Notes under the pieces: model-generated
Seen by the model: only the letters and a program-made list of their open reading frames with translations
Database searches by the model: none
What the model was told of the DNA's origin: nothing
Shown: in pieces, positions 36,927-46,883 of the stretch
Position numbering within the stretch: position 1 is the first letter of the stretch
How the letters are laid out: every line of letters starts with the position of its first letter
NCBI RefSeq assembly: GCF_039530285.1
Contig: NZ_BAAAOK010000004.1
Location: forward strand, 1 to 64,000
Length of the DNA: 64,000 bases
Direction: 5' to 3'
Source of the DNA: Actinomadura_C alba
Lineage (GTDB): Bacteria > Actinomycetota > Actinomycetes > Streptosporangiales > Streptosporangiaceae
Made by a program: the position numbers and the translations under genes

Positions 36927-37610
36927 TCAGCCGTCGTCGCCGAGCTTGACGATGCGGTTCTCGAACATCCTCAGCACATCGGCCCGGGCCGCGTTCTCGC
37001 GCTCATAGGCCCGCAACAGCCGGACCTGCTCGATCGACAGCCCGCGCAGCCGCCCGCGCAGGGACGGGAGGGTCGCCTGGTCATAGTCCGGCACCGGCAG
37101 CGACTCCGGCGCGATCCTTGCCTTGGGCGCGGTCGTCGGCTCGGCGGCGGGACGGGCCGGTGGCTCGGGCCGTGCCGTGGGCTCGGGGGTGGTCTTCGGC
37201 CGCGGAGCGGCGGTCTCGGCGGTGCGGCCGGAAGCGGCCGGGGACGGCTTGCCCACCGCGATCTCGGGTTCGACGACGGGCGGCTTGCCCGCCTTCGCCG
37301 GCGGCCGGGCGGCCGGGGCCTTCGGCGCCTTGGGCGTCGACGTCGGCTGCCCGGAACCGGAGACCCGATCGGCCACCCGGGTCACCGCCCTGCCCGCGAG
37401 GCCCTGAACGTCCCCGCGCAGCCGGTTGAGCACCGGTCCGGGACCGGAACCGCGCAGCTCCTTGTAGTCCCTGGTCACCCGGTCACTGAGCAGGAGCGCC
37501 CGCCCGACGCCGAACATGGCCAATCTGGCTGCTTGAACCGGGAGTTCGCGGACATGCTCGCCCACAGCCTCCCGAACCTGTTTGCTGAGGCGGCGCGGCG
37601 ATCGTGTCAT
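36927..37610 (-). CDS. Hypothetical Ala/Pro-rich protein in Rv1109c position (lipid droplet-associated-like)
   Basis: Protein of 227 aa (MTRSPRRLSKQVREAVGEHV). The first ~75 residues are helical (RELPVQAARLAMFGVGRALL), a ~90-residue Pro/Ala/Thr-rich linker follows, and the last ~45 residues form a helix pair (LPSLRGRLRGLSIEQVRLLR, RADVLRMFENRIVKL). This layout and the position between xseA and ispH match Rv1109c-type proteins, some of which are annotated as lipid droplet-associated. That function is inherited from annotation, not visible in sequence. It is divergent from ispH. Confidence 0.65.
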   Translation of the reverse strand: MTRSPRRLSKQVREAVGEHVRELPVQAARLAMFGVGRALLLSDRVTRDYKELRGSGPGPVLNRLRGDVQGLAGRAVTRVADRVSGSGQPTSTPKAPKAPAARPPAKAGKPPVVEPEIAVGKPSPAASGRTAETAAPRPKTTPEPTARPEPPARPAAEPTTAPKARIAPESLPVPDYDQATLPSLRGRLRGLSIEQVRLLRAYERENAARADVLRMFENRIVKLGDDG

Positions 37611-37756
37611 CTCTGGTCAGCTCCCTATTGTCCTCGCAACGGACTGTTCGGATACGGCCTGATCTGTTACGTATCACTGTGCCGTACCGTGCGGCGCGGG
37701 TCATCTCGACCGGGGGGATTTGACCACCGGATGGCGTCTAGTCGATCACACGTACC

Positions 37757-38749
37757 ATGGGGGACATGACCTCCATGACCCGCGGTGTCTCCTCCGCCCC
37801 TCAGACGGACACTCGAAACCGCCGCGTCCTGCTGGCCAAGCCGCGCGGTTACTGCGCGGGCGTCGACCGAGCCGTGCAGGCCGTCGAGCAGGCGCTCGAC
37901 AAGCACGGCGCACCGGTCTACGTACGCAAGCAGATCGTGCACAACGTGCACGTGGTCAGGACCCTCGAGGAACGCGGTGCGATCTTCGTCGACGAGACCG
38001 ACGAGGTGCCGGAGGGCTCGCTCGTCGTGTTCTCCGCCCACGGCGTCGCACCGGTGGTGCACGAGGAGGCCGAGCGGCTCAGCCTCCGGACGATCGACGC
38101 GACCTGCCCGCTGGTGACGAAGGTGCACAAGGAGGCGGTCCGGTTCGCCGCCGACGACTACGACATCCTGCTCATCGGCCACGAGGGCCACGAGGAGGTC
38201 ATCGGCACCACCGGCGAGGCCCCCGAGCACATCCACCTGGTCGACGGGCCGGGCGACGTCGACAAGGTCGAGGTCCGCGACCCCGAGAAGGTCGCCTGGC
38301 TGTCACAGACCACGCTGTCGGTCGACGAGACCATCGCCACCGTCGACGCTCTGCGCAACCGCTTCCCCAAGCTGCTCGACCCGCCGTCCGACGACATCTG
38401 CTACGCCACCCAGAACCGGCAGACGGCGGTCAAGGAGATCGCGGAGCAGGCGCAACTCGTCATCGTGGTCGGCTCCACCAACTCCTCCAACTCCGTACGC
38501 CTCGTCGAGGTCGCCAAGGACCACGGGGCCGATGCCGCCTACCTCGTCGACTACGCCGAGCACATCGACGAGACCTGGCTCGAGGGCGTCGACACGGTCG
38601 GCGTCACCAGCGGCGCCTCGGTGCCCGAGGAACTGGTCCGGGGTGTCCTCGACCGGCTCGCCGAGCACGGCTTCGACCACGTCGACGAGGTCGAGTCGGT
38701 GAAGGAGAGCATGCACTTCGCGCTGCCCCACGAGCTCCGACGGCTCTGA
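37757..38749 (+). CDS. ispH: 4-hydroxy-3-methylbut-2-enyl diphosphate reductase (IspH/LytB)
   Basis: Protein of 330 aa from the ATG at 37757; ATG 37766 is also possible. The three [4Fe-4S] cysteines are in KPRGYCAGVDRAVQAVE, TIDATCPLVTKVHKEA and DDICYATQNRQTAV. Substrate residues lie in FSAHGVAPVVHEEAE, the TTLSVDET motif and GSTNSSNSVRL. It catalyses the last step of the MEP pathway, giving IPP and DMAPP. It corresponds to Rv1110 (LytB2). Confidence 0.96.
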   Translation: MGDMTSMTRGVSSAPQTDTRNRRVLLAKPRGYCAGVDRAVQAVEQALDKHGAPVYVRKQIVHNVHVVRTLEERGAIFVDETDEVPEGSLVVFSAHGVAPVVHEEAERLSLRTIDATCPLVTKVHKEAVRFAADDYDILLIGHEGHEEVIGTTGEAPEHIHLVDGPGDVDKVEVRDPEKVAWLSQTTLSVDETIATVDALRNRFPKLLDPPSDDICYATQNRQTAVKEIAEQAQLVIVVGSTNSSNSVRLVEVAKDHGADAAYLVDYAEHIDETWLEGVDTVGVTSGASVPEELVRGVLDRLAEHGFDHVDEVESVKESMHFALPHELRRL

Positions 38750-38800
38750 TCTGTGTCCGATGAGCTGTGTTCGATGGCCTCGCGGGTATTGCCCGCCTGA

Positions 38801-39355
38801 TCAGGTCTGGGGTTCGTCCCAGCGGACCGGGTCGTCGTCGTAGTCGTCGTCTTCGAAGAGGCGGCGGCCGACGAGACGGCCGCGCAGCTCGCGAAGGCTG
38901 ATGAAGAGCCCGCGCGGGATCGTGATGCCGATGACGAGCAGCGTCCCGAGGAAGAGCCACGGGGCGCCGGCGGCGAGCATGGTGAGCACGCCGACGAAGA
39001 GACCCCGGAGCAGTGAGCCCGAGCCGAGCGCGTCGACGACCGACGTGATGAGCGCGACCAGGAAGAAGATCACGGGCGGCGTCACCGCGATGGTGAGCAG
39101 GTCGGCCGGGCGGGTGGTCAGGGCGGCGAGGACACAGCCGATCACGAAGGAGACGCCGGGCAGCAGCCCGACGTCCAGCAGCGATTCCGATCCCAGCACG
39201 CCGCCGACGACCGCGATGCCGAAGATCACGACCATTCCGCCCCGCCCGGTCAGAGTGATCGACGACCCGCTGGGTTGACGTCGCAATGGCTCCCCTGGGA
39301 TCGGCGAAGCGCCGGTCGGCGCTCCGCGCGTGGTCGGTGCTGTCGTGGTCATCAC
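38801..39355 (-). CDS. DUF6542 integral membrane protein (Rv1111c-like)
   Basis: Protein of 184 aa with a polar ~35-residue head, four membrane segments (MVVIFGIAVVGGVLGSESLL, VSFVIGCVLAALTTRPADLL, PPVIFFLVALITSVVDALGS, LTMLAAGAPWLFLGTLLVIG) and an acidic tail FEDDDYDDDPVRWDEP. Its ATG overlaps the rmuC stop (ATGA), so the two are cotranscribed. The family is of unknown function and sits between ispH and ychF as in mycobacteria. Confidence 0.8.
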   Translation of the reverse strand: MMTTTAPTTRGAPTGASPIPGEPLRRQPSGSSITLTGRGGMVVIFGIAVVGGVLGSESLLDVGLLPGVSFVIGCVLAALTTRPADLLTIAVTPPVIFFLVALITSVVDALGSGSLLRGLFVGVLTMLAAGAPWLFLGTLLVIGITIPRGLFISLRELRGRLVGRRLFEDDDYDDDPVRWDEPQT

Positions 39356-40665
39356 GCCCCCTCAGGTCCCTGATCACAGGGACCCTGCTGCTCTGGGACG
39401 GCCCGCTGGAGGAAACCTACCGGCTCGGACCGCGCCGCACGGGTGGAGGCGTGCGGCTCGCCTTCGTCCAGCAGTTCCGCGGCCGACAGCGCCCGGGGGG
39501 TCTCCTCCACCGGGCGCGGGCCCTCCAGATCGCCCTCGACGACCCCGAGATCGTTCAGCCGCCGGGCGGTGACCAGCACCCGGCCCTCGAGTGAGCCGAT
39601 GCTCCTGTTGTAAGCCTTGATGGCGTTGGACAGGGACTTGCCCAGCTCATCGACGTGCTGTCCCATCGTGCCGAGCCGCTCGTACAGCTCCTTGCCCAGA
39701 TCGAACACCGCTTGCGCGTTCTGCGAGAGGGCCGCCTGCTGCCAGGCGTAGCTGGCGGTGCGCAGCATGCTGATCAGAGTGGTCGGGGTGGCGATGTGCA
39801 CGCGGCGTGCCATCGCGTACTCGAGGAGCTCGGGGGAACGGTCCAGCGCGGGCGCGAGGAACGCCTCGCCCGGTACGAACAGGACGACGAACTCCGGCGA
39901 CGACGTGAACGCCTGCCAGTACGTCTTCGCCGCGAGCCGGTCGACATGGTCGCGCAGATGCCGCGCGTGGGCGTCCAGCCGCGCGGACCGGATCGACGCG
40001 TCGTCGGTCGAGGAGGCCTCGAGATAGGCGGCGAGCGACACCTTGGAGTCGACGATGATCTTCTTGCCGCCGGTCAGCCGCACGACGAGGTCGGGCCGGA
40101 CGGTGCCGTCCACGGTCACGGCCGTGGCCTGCTCGTCGAAGTCGCAGTGGTGGGTCATTCCCGCGAGCTCGACGACCCGGCGCAGCTGCAGCTCGCCCCA
40201 GCGGCCACGGGCCTCCGGCCGCTGCAGGGCCCGCACGAGCGCCTGCGTCTCGGTACGCAGCTGGTCGGAGCTCTGCCGTACGAAATCGACCTGCTTGGCG
40301 AGCATGGCGTGTGACTCTCTGCGGCCGGTCTCGACCTCGCGGAGCTGCTCCTCGACCTTGGCCAGGGTGTCGCGCAGCGGGGTGACGAGATGCTCCACCG
40401 CCTGCTTGCGGCGCTCGAGCTCGCCCGCGGCCTCGATGCCGGCCGCCTTGAGGCGCGTGTCGGCCAGCTCGAGGAAGCGCTGGTTGCTCGCGTCGAGGGC
40501 CTTGGCGGACAGCGATTCGAAGTGCTGGGCCAGCCGCTCCTCGACATAGGCGACCTTCTCCTCCGCGGCCTTGGCGCGAGCGACGATGCCGGCCTGGCGT
40601 GCGGTGGCGAGGGCGAATCCCACGATGGCGCCGAGGGCGAGGCCGACGAGCAGCGTGAGGTCCAT
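39352..40665 (-). CDS. rmuC: DNA recombination protein RmuC
   Basis: Protein of 437 aa from the ATG at 40665 (MDLTLLVGLALGAIVGFALA); a longer frame from 40848 would cross the divergent ychF promoter. One N-terminal membrane helix precedes a ~150-residue coiled coil (AKAAEEKVAYVEERLAQHFE). The RmuC nuclease-like core follows, with ARGRWGELQLRRVVELAGMT, RPDLVVRLTGGKKIIVDSKV and FVVLFVPGEAFLAPAL. RmuC limits inversions at short repeats. It is first in an operon with the DUF6542 gene. Confidence 0.92.
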   Translation of the reverse strand: MDLTLLVGLALGAIVGFALATARQAGIVARAKAAEEKVAYVEERLAQHFESLSAKALDASNQRFLELADTRLKAAGIEAAGELERRKQAVEHLVTPLRDTLAKVEEQLREVETGRRESHAMLAKQVDFVRQSSDQLRTETQALVRALQRPEARGRWGELQLRRVVELAGMTHHCDFDEQATAVTVDGTVRPDLVVRLTGGKKIIVDSKVSLAAYLEASSTDDASIRSARLDAHARHLRDHVDRLAAKTYWQAFTSSPEFVVLFVPGEAFLAPALDRSPELLEYAMARRVHIATPTTLISMLRTASYAWQQAALSQNAQAVFDLGKELYERLGTMGQHVDELGKSLSNAIKAYNRSIGSLEGRVLVTARRLNDLGVVEGDLEGPRPVEETPRALSAAELLDEGEPHASTRAARSEPVGFLQRAVPEQQGPCDQGPEGA

Positions 40666-40763
40666 GGCAGCATCGTGACAGCGGAGGGTGACGGAGCCGG
40701 GGCGACGCGCCGAGTTGCCCCCGTTTGGCCACCGTGCGGACCGCGCCAGTGCGCCGCAGCCCA

Positions 40764-40777
40764 TAGACTCGGGCGAC
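40764..40777 (+). promoter_or_regulatory. Probable -10 of a leaderless ychF transcript
   Basis: TAGACT (40764-40769) lies 8 bp before the ychF GTG and no Shine-Dalgarno is visible, so the mRNA probably starts at or next to the initiation codon. The -35 is weak. Confidence 0.35.
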
Positions 40778-41869
<1,092 letters not shown>

Positions 41870-41919
41870 CCGCTGACATATCACCACGTCGCTGATCTTG
41901 CAAACGTGCAGGTCAGGGA

Positions 41920-41957
41920 GGGTCCGACTCTTCGGAGTCGGGCCCTTGGTTTTTTCC
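41920..41957 (+). terminator. Rho-independent terminator downstream of ychF
   Basis: GGGTCCGACTC (41920-41930), loop TTCG, GAGTCGGGCCC form an 11-bp stem with one G-T pair, followed by TTGGTTTTTT. This is the best canonical terminator in the window. It lies just inside the inserted segment. Confidence 0.85.
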
Positions 41958-42057
41958 CGTGCTGGGATGGTGCTGAGATAGCTGACCCCTCGTCACCTGT
42001 CATCAGGTCGGACCCGACGGGCTCAGTGCTGGGCATAGGGGACGGTTCTCCTGTCGT

Positions 42058-42300
42058 GCCCTCTCAGGCTAACCCCGCAGAACGGGACGTCTCACCCAAG
42101 GCTGACAGAGAGGGCGGTGGCGTGGCGGGGTTCCACGACAGGTCGTGGCAGCCGCACACGGATGCCGCCGTACCGCATCAACTCCGCGAAGGTCTGCCGG
42201 AGCGCGTCCACTTCGTGCCCGCCGGGACAGAAGCCGCTTGGCGTCCGCGTCGATCACCACCGCATGGTGGTTCTTCTTACCGATGTCCGTCCGGCCCAGA
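42058..42300 (-). pseudogene. IS110-like transposase N-terminal remnant
   Basis: On the minus strand from about 42300, the reading GRTDIGKKNHHAVVIDADAK then RLLSRR matches the DEDD-type N-terminus of IS110-family transposases (usual form 'GIDIGKxHHHAVVID'). The frame then departs from the family and stops at 42069. A second frame (HEVDALRQTFAELMRYGGIR) is unrelated as far as I can tell. An inverted repeat, GCCCTCTC (42058-42065) and GAGAGGGC (42108-42115), lies at the far end. The remnant is short and non-functional. Confidence 0.6.
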
Positions 42301-42302
42301 GC

Positions 42303-43325
42303 TCACGGCCGGCGGGCCAGCCGTTCCCGGCGGTAGGTCTGCGGGGCACGGCCGGTCCAGCGCCGGAACGCTCGAACGAAGCTCGACGGTTCGGTGTAGC
42401 CGAGGCGTTGGGCGACCTGCTGGGTGGTCATGTCGGTTCCGAGCAGCTCCTCCGCCAGGGTCTGCCGGACCTCGTCGGCGAGCACCCGAAACGAGGACTG
42501 CTCCGCATCGAGTCTGCGGGCCAACGTCCGCGGGCTCACCCCCAGCTCACTCGCCACCTCCGGGAGGGACGACAGCACCCCGGACCTCCGCAGTAGCGCG
42601 TCCCGCACCGCACCCGCGACCCCCGCGCGGGCCCGTCGACGGTCGAGCAGCTCACGACAGAGCTTCTCGTAGGTGCGCTGGGCCCACTCGTTGGCTTGCG
42701 GAAGCGGTTGCTCGAGGTGGGAGGCGTCGAAGCAGAGCGAGTCGTCCGGGGCGTCGAAGATCGGCGTGATGCCGAACAGGTCGGTGTATCGGGTGACGTC
42801 TGCGGGTGCCCGGTGCCGGAACCGCACCGCGGTCAAAGGCAGGTTGGTGCCCATGACGTCGTGGATGAAGGCCATGGTCGCGGCGCTGTTGCGTTCGACA
42901 TGGAACGTCCGCACATCGGCGGGAATGTGCTCGCCGTCGATGCTGAGTACGGCATCGCCGTCGACCTCGGCGAAGGAGAACGTGACGAACACCCAGCCCA
43001 GCTCGCCGTAGCGTACTCCGACGTCGACGGCGTCCCGCACGGTGCGGCTGGTAGCTATTGCCAGGCCCCATGCACCGTGCATCGCGACGTGGTAGCGGCT
43101 CCCGGCCACAATCGCGAGCCCCGGCTGCTCAGCCCCTAGACGGCTCTGGAGGTTGCGGACCACCGCGAACTCCTGGCCGATGGTGACCTCGGCCTCCGGG
43201 TCCAGCAGCTCGGCCGGATCGACGCCGGTGTCGGCCAGGCAGTCGGCGAGCGGCAGCCCGTACTCCGCGCCGAGCTCGGTCAGCAGCCGAACACTGGTCG
43301 CGCTGATCGGGAGATTGATCTGCAT
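42303..43325 (-). CDS. AraC-family regulator with arabinose-binding-like N-domain (PF12625 type)
   Basis: Protein of 340 aa from the ATG at 43325 (MQINLPISATSVRLLTELGA). The N-terminal ~190 residues resemble the OruR/ArgR-type ligand domain (YGLPLADCLADTGVDPAELL, HVAMHGAWGLAIATSRTVRD). The C-terminal AraC helix-turn-helix pair is SLPEVASELGVSPRTLARRL and TTQQVAQRLGYTEPSSFVRA, ending FRRWTGRAPQTYR. Regulators of this branch often sit beside alcohol or Baeyer-Villiger oxidation genes. Here the divergent hydrolase and the monooxygenase are broken, so it may be an orphan. Confidence 0.88.
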   Translation of the reverse strand: MQINLPISATSVRLLTELGAEYGLPLADCLADTGVDPAELLDPEAEVTIGQEFAVVRNLQSRLGAEQPGLAIVAGSRYHVAMHGAWGLAIATSRTVRDAVDVGVRYGELGWVFVTFSFAEVDGDAVLSIDGEHIPADVRTFHVERNSAATMAFIHDVMGTNLPLTAVRFRHRAPADVTRYTDLFGITPIFDAPDDSLCFDASHLEQPLPQANEWAQRTYEKLCRELLDRRRARAGVAGAVRDALLRRSGVLSSLPEVASELGVSPRTLARRLDAEQSSFRVLADEVRQTLAEELLGTDMTTQQVAQRLGYTEPSSFVRAFRRWTGRAPQTYRRERLARRP

Positions 43326-43482
43326 GCCCGCTCCCGTCCGCTGCCACCCACCCAACCGCCCTGGTGGCTGAAAATGACAATACCTCGGCATGGGATGTCC
43401 TGGGGTGGCCCCTGGACCGTCACTAGCGTCTGGTGGGTCGGCAACCCGCAGTTCAGCCCCGCCGAGAAAGGCGAACGACGAC

Positions 43483-44312
43483 GTGCCCTGCCTTCGCATC
43501 GACGACGCCGTCAACCTCCATTACGACATCCACGGCCGTTCCCACAGCGGTGGGGAACCCGTCCTGCTCGTGACCGGTACCAGCACCTCGGTCGGACACT
43601 GGACGCCCACGATCATCGACAGCCTCGCGGCAGACCGTCAGATCATCGCCTACGACCACGACATCGGCGCCTCCTCGCCGCGCACCGAGCCGGTGTCAGT
43701 TGCGGCACTCGCCGCGGACGCCGCCGCACTGCTGGACGAGCTCGGCACCGGCCCGGTACACGTCGTCGGCTGGGCGCTGGGCAGCACCGTCGCCCAGGAG
43801 CTCGCGCTCGCCCGACCCGACATGGTCGCGTTCCTGCTCCTCTACGGCACGTGGGGCCGCGGCGACGGATTCCAGCGCCGCCTCACCGTGGCCCTGCGCT
43901 CCCCTGGGAGCACAGTGACCTCGCGGGGGCGATCACCGAGCTCGGCGTGGCGTTCTCCCCGGAGTTCCTCGACAGCCCGGACTTCGAACGACTCGCCGCA
44001 TCGATCCCGCCGCTTTTCCCGCAGACCGCTGACAAGATCCGAGCGGTCGCACACCAGTGGACGGAGAACCTGGACCACGACGCCCAGGACCGGCTGCCAG
44101 GGATCGACCGCCCGACGAACGTCCTGATCGGTGAGCAGGACGTCTTCACTTCGCCGCGGCAGGCCTCTGTGGTCGCCGACGCGATCCCGAACGCTCAACT
44201 CGTCGTCGAGGGGCCCGGCGCAAGCCACGGCCTCCACGTCGAGCGCCCCGCCGAGTGGCTGCACCACGTGCGGTCCCAACTGGCGCGCTGCGCGTCGCCA
44301 TTGCATGTCTGA
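43483..44312 (+). pseudogene. Alpha/beta-hydrolase, frameshifted and lacking the nucleophile Ser
   Basis: From the GTG at 43483 the frame reads VPCLRIDDAVNLHYDIHG, VLLVTGTSTSVGHWTP (oxyanion region) and VHVVGWALGSTVAQELALAR. Near 43900 homology moves to another frame: PWEHSDLAGAITELGVAFSP, VLIGEQDVFTSPRQA (acid) and GPGASHGLHVERPAEW (His). Two lesions are visible: the frameshift, and Ala in place of the nucleophile Ser in the G-x-S-x-G elbow (GWALGS). An intact parent would be a ~277-aa esterase or hydrolase. It is divergent from the AraC gene. Confidence 0.8.
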
Positions 44313-44364
44313 TGTCGCCGACCACCGAGCCGGACACCACACCGGCGCTCACCGGCAACCGGCG

Positions 44365-44740
44365 CACCGGCGTGGAGGGATTCCTCGGGACGACGATCGC
44401 CGGGTTCCCGAACCTGTTCATGCGACCGGGCCGAACACCGGTCTCGGCCGCAGCTCGGTGATTCTGGTGATCGAGTCGCAGCTCAACTACCTCATCGACG
44501 CCCTTCGGGTTCTTGACCGGAGGGGGGTCGTGGCCCTCGACACCCGCCGGGACCGCCAGGGCGCCTACAACGCCGGCATCCAGTGGCGGTTCGCCAGGTC
44601 GGTGTGGACGACGGGCCGCTGCACGAGCCGGTGTCTCGCCCCGGACGGGCGCGACGGCACTTTGCGGCCCGACTACAGCGTCCGCTTCCGCCACCGCATA
44701 GCCGGGTGCGCCCTGGCGACCACGAGTTGCTCCTTTGTCC
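44365..44740 (+). pseudogene. Flavin-containing/Baeyer-Villiger monooxygenase C-terminal remnant
   Basis: GVEGFLGTTIAGFPNLFM reads in one frame from ~44369. After a 1-nt deletion near 44423, TGPNTGLGRSSVILVIESQL and later WTTGRCTSRCLAPDGRDGTL and RPDYSVRFRHR follow in the next frame. These match the C-terminal third of class B monooxygenases (usual 'FPNLFMLTGPNTGLGHSS' and 'GGCxSWYLDxxGRNxTLWP'). The FAD and NADPH domains are missing. Together with the adjacent hydrolase and AraC genes it marks a decayed ketone-oxidation cluster. Confidence 0.75.
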
Positions 44741-44791
44741 GCCCGCCACGGCCGGAGGACGAGTCGTGCCTGGGAACCGAGGAAGGCAACG

Positions 44792-45631
44792 TTGATCGAT
44801 AGAACCGGACTGGCCGAGTTCCTGCGCCACCGCCGGGAGTCCCTGCAACCCGAGGACGTGGGCCTCATACGGGGGCAACGACGCCGGACCAGCGGGCTGC
44901 GGCGCGAGGAAGTCGCGCAACTGTGCCACATGTCGACCGACTACTACGCACGACTCGAACGCGAACGCGGCCCCCGACCGTCCGAGCAGATGATCGCCTC
45001 GATCGCCCAGGGCATGAACCTCTCACTCGACGAACGCGACCACTTGTTCCGCCTCGCCGGCCACCGCCCATCAGTTCGGAGTACCAACAGTGAACACATC
45101 CCCCCGGGCTTGCTGCGGGTGCTCGACCAGCTCGCCAGCACCCCCGCCGAGATCGTCACCGAACTCGGTGAGACGCTGCGACAGAGCCCGATGAGCGTCG
45201 CTCTCACCGGGGACACGACCCACTACAGCGGCCCGGCCCGCAGCCTCGGCTACCGGTGGTTCACCGACCCCACCACCCGCACGCTGCACGCGGCCGAGGA
45301 GCATGCGTTCCTCACCCGGATGCACACTGCGGCCCTGCGTCGGCTTGTCACCCTCCGCGGGCCGGGGTCCCGGGCGACGCACCTGGCCGATCTCCTCCTC
45401 GCACGGAGCGAGGAGTTCCGGCGCCAGTGGAACAACCATGAGATCGGCGTCCACCCTCGCGACAACGAGCGCTTGGTCCATCCCGACATGGGTCTCCTCG
45501 AGCTGAACTGTCAGCGGCTGATGGACCCGAGCCACTCGCACGTGCTGCTCGTCTACACCGCCACTCCCGGCAGCGAAAGCCACGAAAAGCTGCAGAGATT
45601 GTCCGCACCGGGCGCCCCGGCGCTGCCATGA
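44792..45631 (+). CDS. XRE-family regulator with MmyB-like ligand domain
   Basis: Protein of 279 aa; the TTG at 44792 (LIDRTGLAEFLRHRRESLQP) has GGAAGG upstream. The N-terminal helix-turn-helix is RRTSGLRREEVAQLCHMSTD followed by YYARLERERGPRPSEQMIAS. The C-terminal ~170 residues match the MmyB PAS-like domain (PGLLRVLDQLASTPAEIVTE, RSEEFRRQWNNHEIGVHPRD, VLLVYTATPGSESHEKLQRL). This class usually controls an adjacent short-chain dehydrogenase or reductase, but here the neighbours are pseudogenes. Confidence 0.87.
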   Translation: MIDRTGLAEFLRHRRESLQPEDVGLIRGQRRRTSGLRREEVAQLCHMSTDYYARLERERGPRPSEQMIASIAQGMNLSLDERDHLFRLAGHRPSVRSTNSEHIPPGLLRVLDQLASTPAEIVTELGETLRQSPMSVALTGDTTHYSGPARSLGYRWFTDPTTRTLHAAEEHAFLTRMHTAALRRLVTLRGPGSRATHLADLLLARSEEFRRQWNNHEIGVHPRDNERLVHPDMGLLELNCQRLMDPSHSHVLLVYTATPGSESHEKLQRLSAPGAPALP

Positions 45632-45959
45632 CGCTCCGCTCCCGTCCTCGGAGCCCATCCGCCGAAGGGCGGATGGGCGGGTCCTGGCTGCCACCGTCCT
45701 CCCCCGACGGCAAGGTGATCATCGTCCTGCCCGAGGGGCGCCCGCCGAACATGGGCGAGGCCGAACATGGGCGAGTCATTCGTGAAGTCCCATTGCCTCG
45801 CGGACCAGGGCTCGGCTCAGACCGAGATCCGACGCAGCCGGGCGGGTTCGGCTGGTCCCTGGCGCAGAGCCTGGCGGTGGACATGCAGGTCGGCGTGGCC
45901 CAGTCACCACGATCGTCCCTGTCGCTGCATCCAGGCACAGTCCCTTCTGTCGGGAGCTG
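45632..45959. other. Gene-free stretch with a tandem 16-bp duplication
   Basis: No ORF here looks coding. GCCGAACATGGGCGAG is duplicated exactly head to tail at 45744-45759 and 45760-45775. The rest shows no recognisable feature. Confidence 0.6.
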
Positions 45960-46715
45960 TCACCACGGGACTTCCACGCCTTCCCAGAGGGTGAAGGTGC
46001 CGGTCGGCCCGGTCGGCCCGAGGCGGGCGACGCGCACCACCTCGCGGGCGGCGTCCTCGACCGACTCCTTCCCCTCGAAGTTGACCAGTGAGGTGTTCGC
46101 GAATCCCGGCGAGACGAGGTTGACCTTGATGTCGGTCGCTTCCAGCTCCATCATCATGGACAGCGTCACGGCGTTGAGCGCCGTCTTCGACGCGGAGTAG
46201 ACCGGCTCGAAGGTCGAGCGGTACGCGAAGGCCGGGTCGGCAGCGGTCGTCAGCGAGCCCAGTGCGCTCGTGACGTTCACGATTCGCGCATCCGACGACT
46301 TACGAAGCAGTGGCAGCATGGCCTGGTATACCGCCAGGGCGCCGAAGACGTTCACCTCCCAGACGGCACGCACCTCGTCCAGCGGGGCGATGCTCGGCTC
46401 CGACAGGGCGCGGAGCTCGGCCATGTCGCCGACGTCAGCGCGGGTGGTGGAGATGGCGGCGTTGTTGACGAGTAGGTCGAGCCGACCGGCCTCCTCACGG
46501 ATCCGCTCGGCGGCCGAGGCGATCGACGCCGCGTCGGTCACGTCGATCTGGAGCGCGGTGGCACCGTCGCCGATCTCGGCGGCCGCCGCCTTGCCGCGGG
46601 CAAGGTCGCGGGACCCGACGAACACGGTGACGCCGTCGGAGACCAGCTCTTTCGCGACCTGCTTGCCTATGCCCTGGTTGGCTCCGGTGATGAGAGCGAT
46701 GCGGTTCGTGGGCAC
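45960..46715 (-). CDS. Short-chain dehydrogenase/reductase
   Basis: Protein of 251 aa; the GTG at 46715 (VPTNRIALITGANQGIGKQV) has AAAGGAGG 6 nt upstream. It is a classical SDR with TGANQGIG cofactor loop, GSRDLARG (Arg suggests NADPH), LVNNAAIS, the catalytic Ser in NVTSALGS, the YSASK tetrad and NLVSPGFANT. The substrate is unknown. It is divergent from an MmyB-type XRE regulator, a pairing very common in actinobacteria. Confidence 0.92.
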   Translation of the reverse strand: MPTNRIALITGANQGIGKQVAKELVSDGVTVFVGSRDLARGKAAAAEIGDGATALQIDVTDAASIASAAERIREEAGRLDLLVNNAAISTTRADVGDMAELRALSEPSIAPLDEVRAVWEVNVFGALAVYQAMLPLLRKSSDARIVNVTSALGSLTTAADPAFAYRSTFEPVYSASKTALNAVTLSMMMELEATDIKVNLVSPGFANTSLVNFEGKESVEDAAREVVRVARLGPTGPTGTFTLWEGVEVPW

Positions 46716-46838
46716 GAGGCCCCTCCTTTGTCTGATGCGGGTGCGGTGGAGAAGCGCTGGTGCCGCCCGGCACACGTCGCGCTCTACGACAACCGTGCGG
46801 GATCTTCGGCAGACGGGGAAGACCCCCTCAAACCTGGT

Positions 46839-46876
46839 ACTGGGAGGGCCAGTCAACGGGTGGCCGGTGGCAGAAT
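46839..46876. promoter_or_regulatory. Divergent SDR-XRE promoter with inverted-repeat operator
   Basis: ACTGG (46839-46843), spacer GAGGG, CCAGT (46849-46853) form an inverted repeat between the divergent genes. A minus-strand TTGACT overlaps its right arm. CAGAAT (46871-46876) is a -10 for the XRE gene, placing the start at about the ATG at 46884 (leaderless). Confidence 0.5.
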
Positions 46877-46883
46877 GGTGTTC

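Noticed and set aside
41920..41957. tRNA-like stem next to the ychF repeat as an integration target
   Set aside because: It folds as a simple terminator with a U-tract; no cloverleaf or anticodon arm is present.
45628..46200. 190-codon plus-strand frame downstream of the first XRE gene
   Set aside because: Runs antisense into the SDR gene, shows no homology and crosses the 16-bp duplication.
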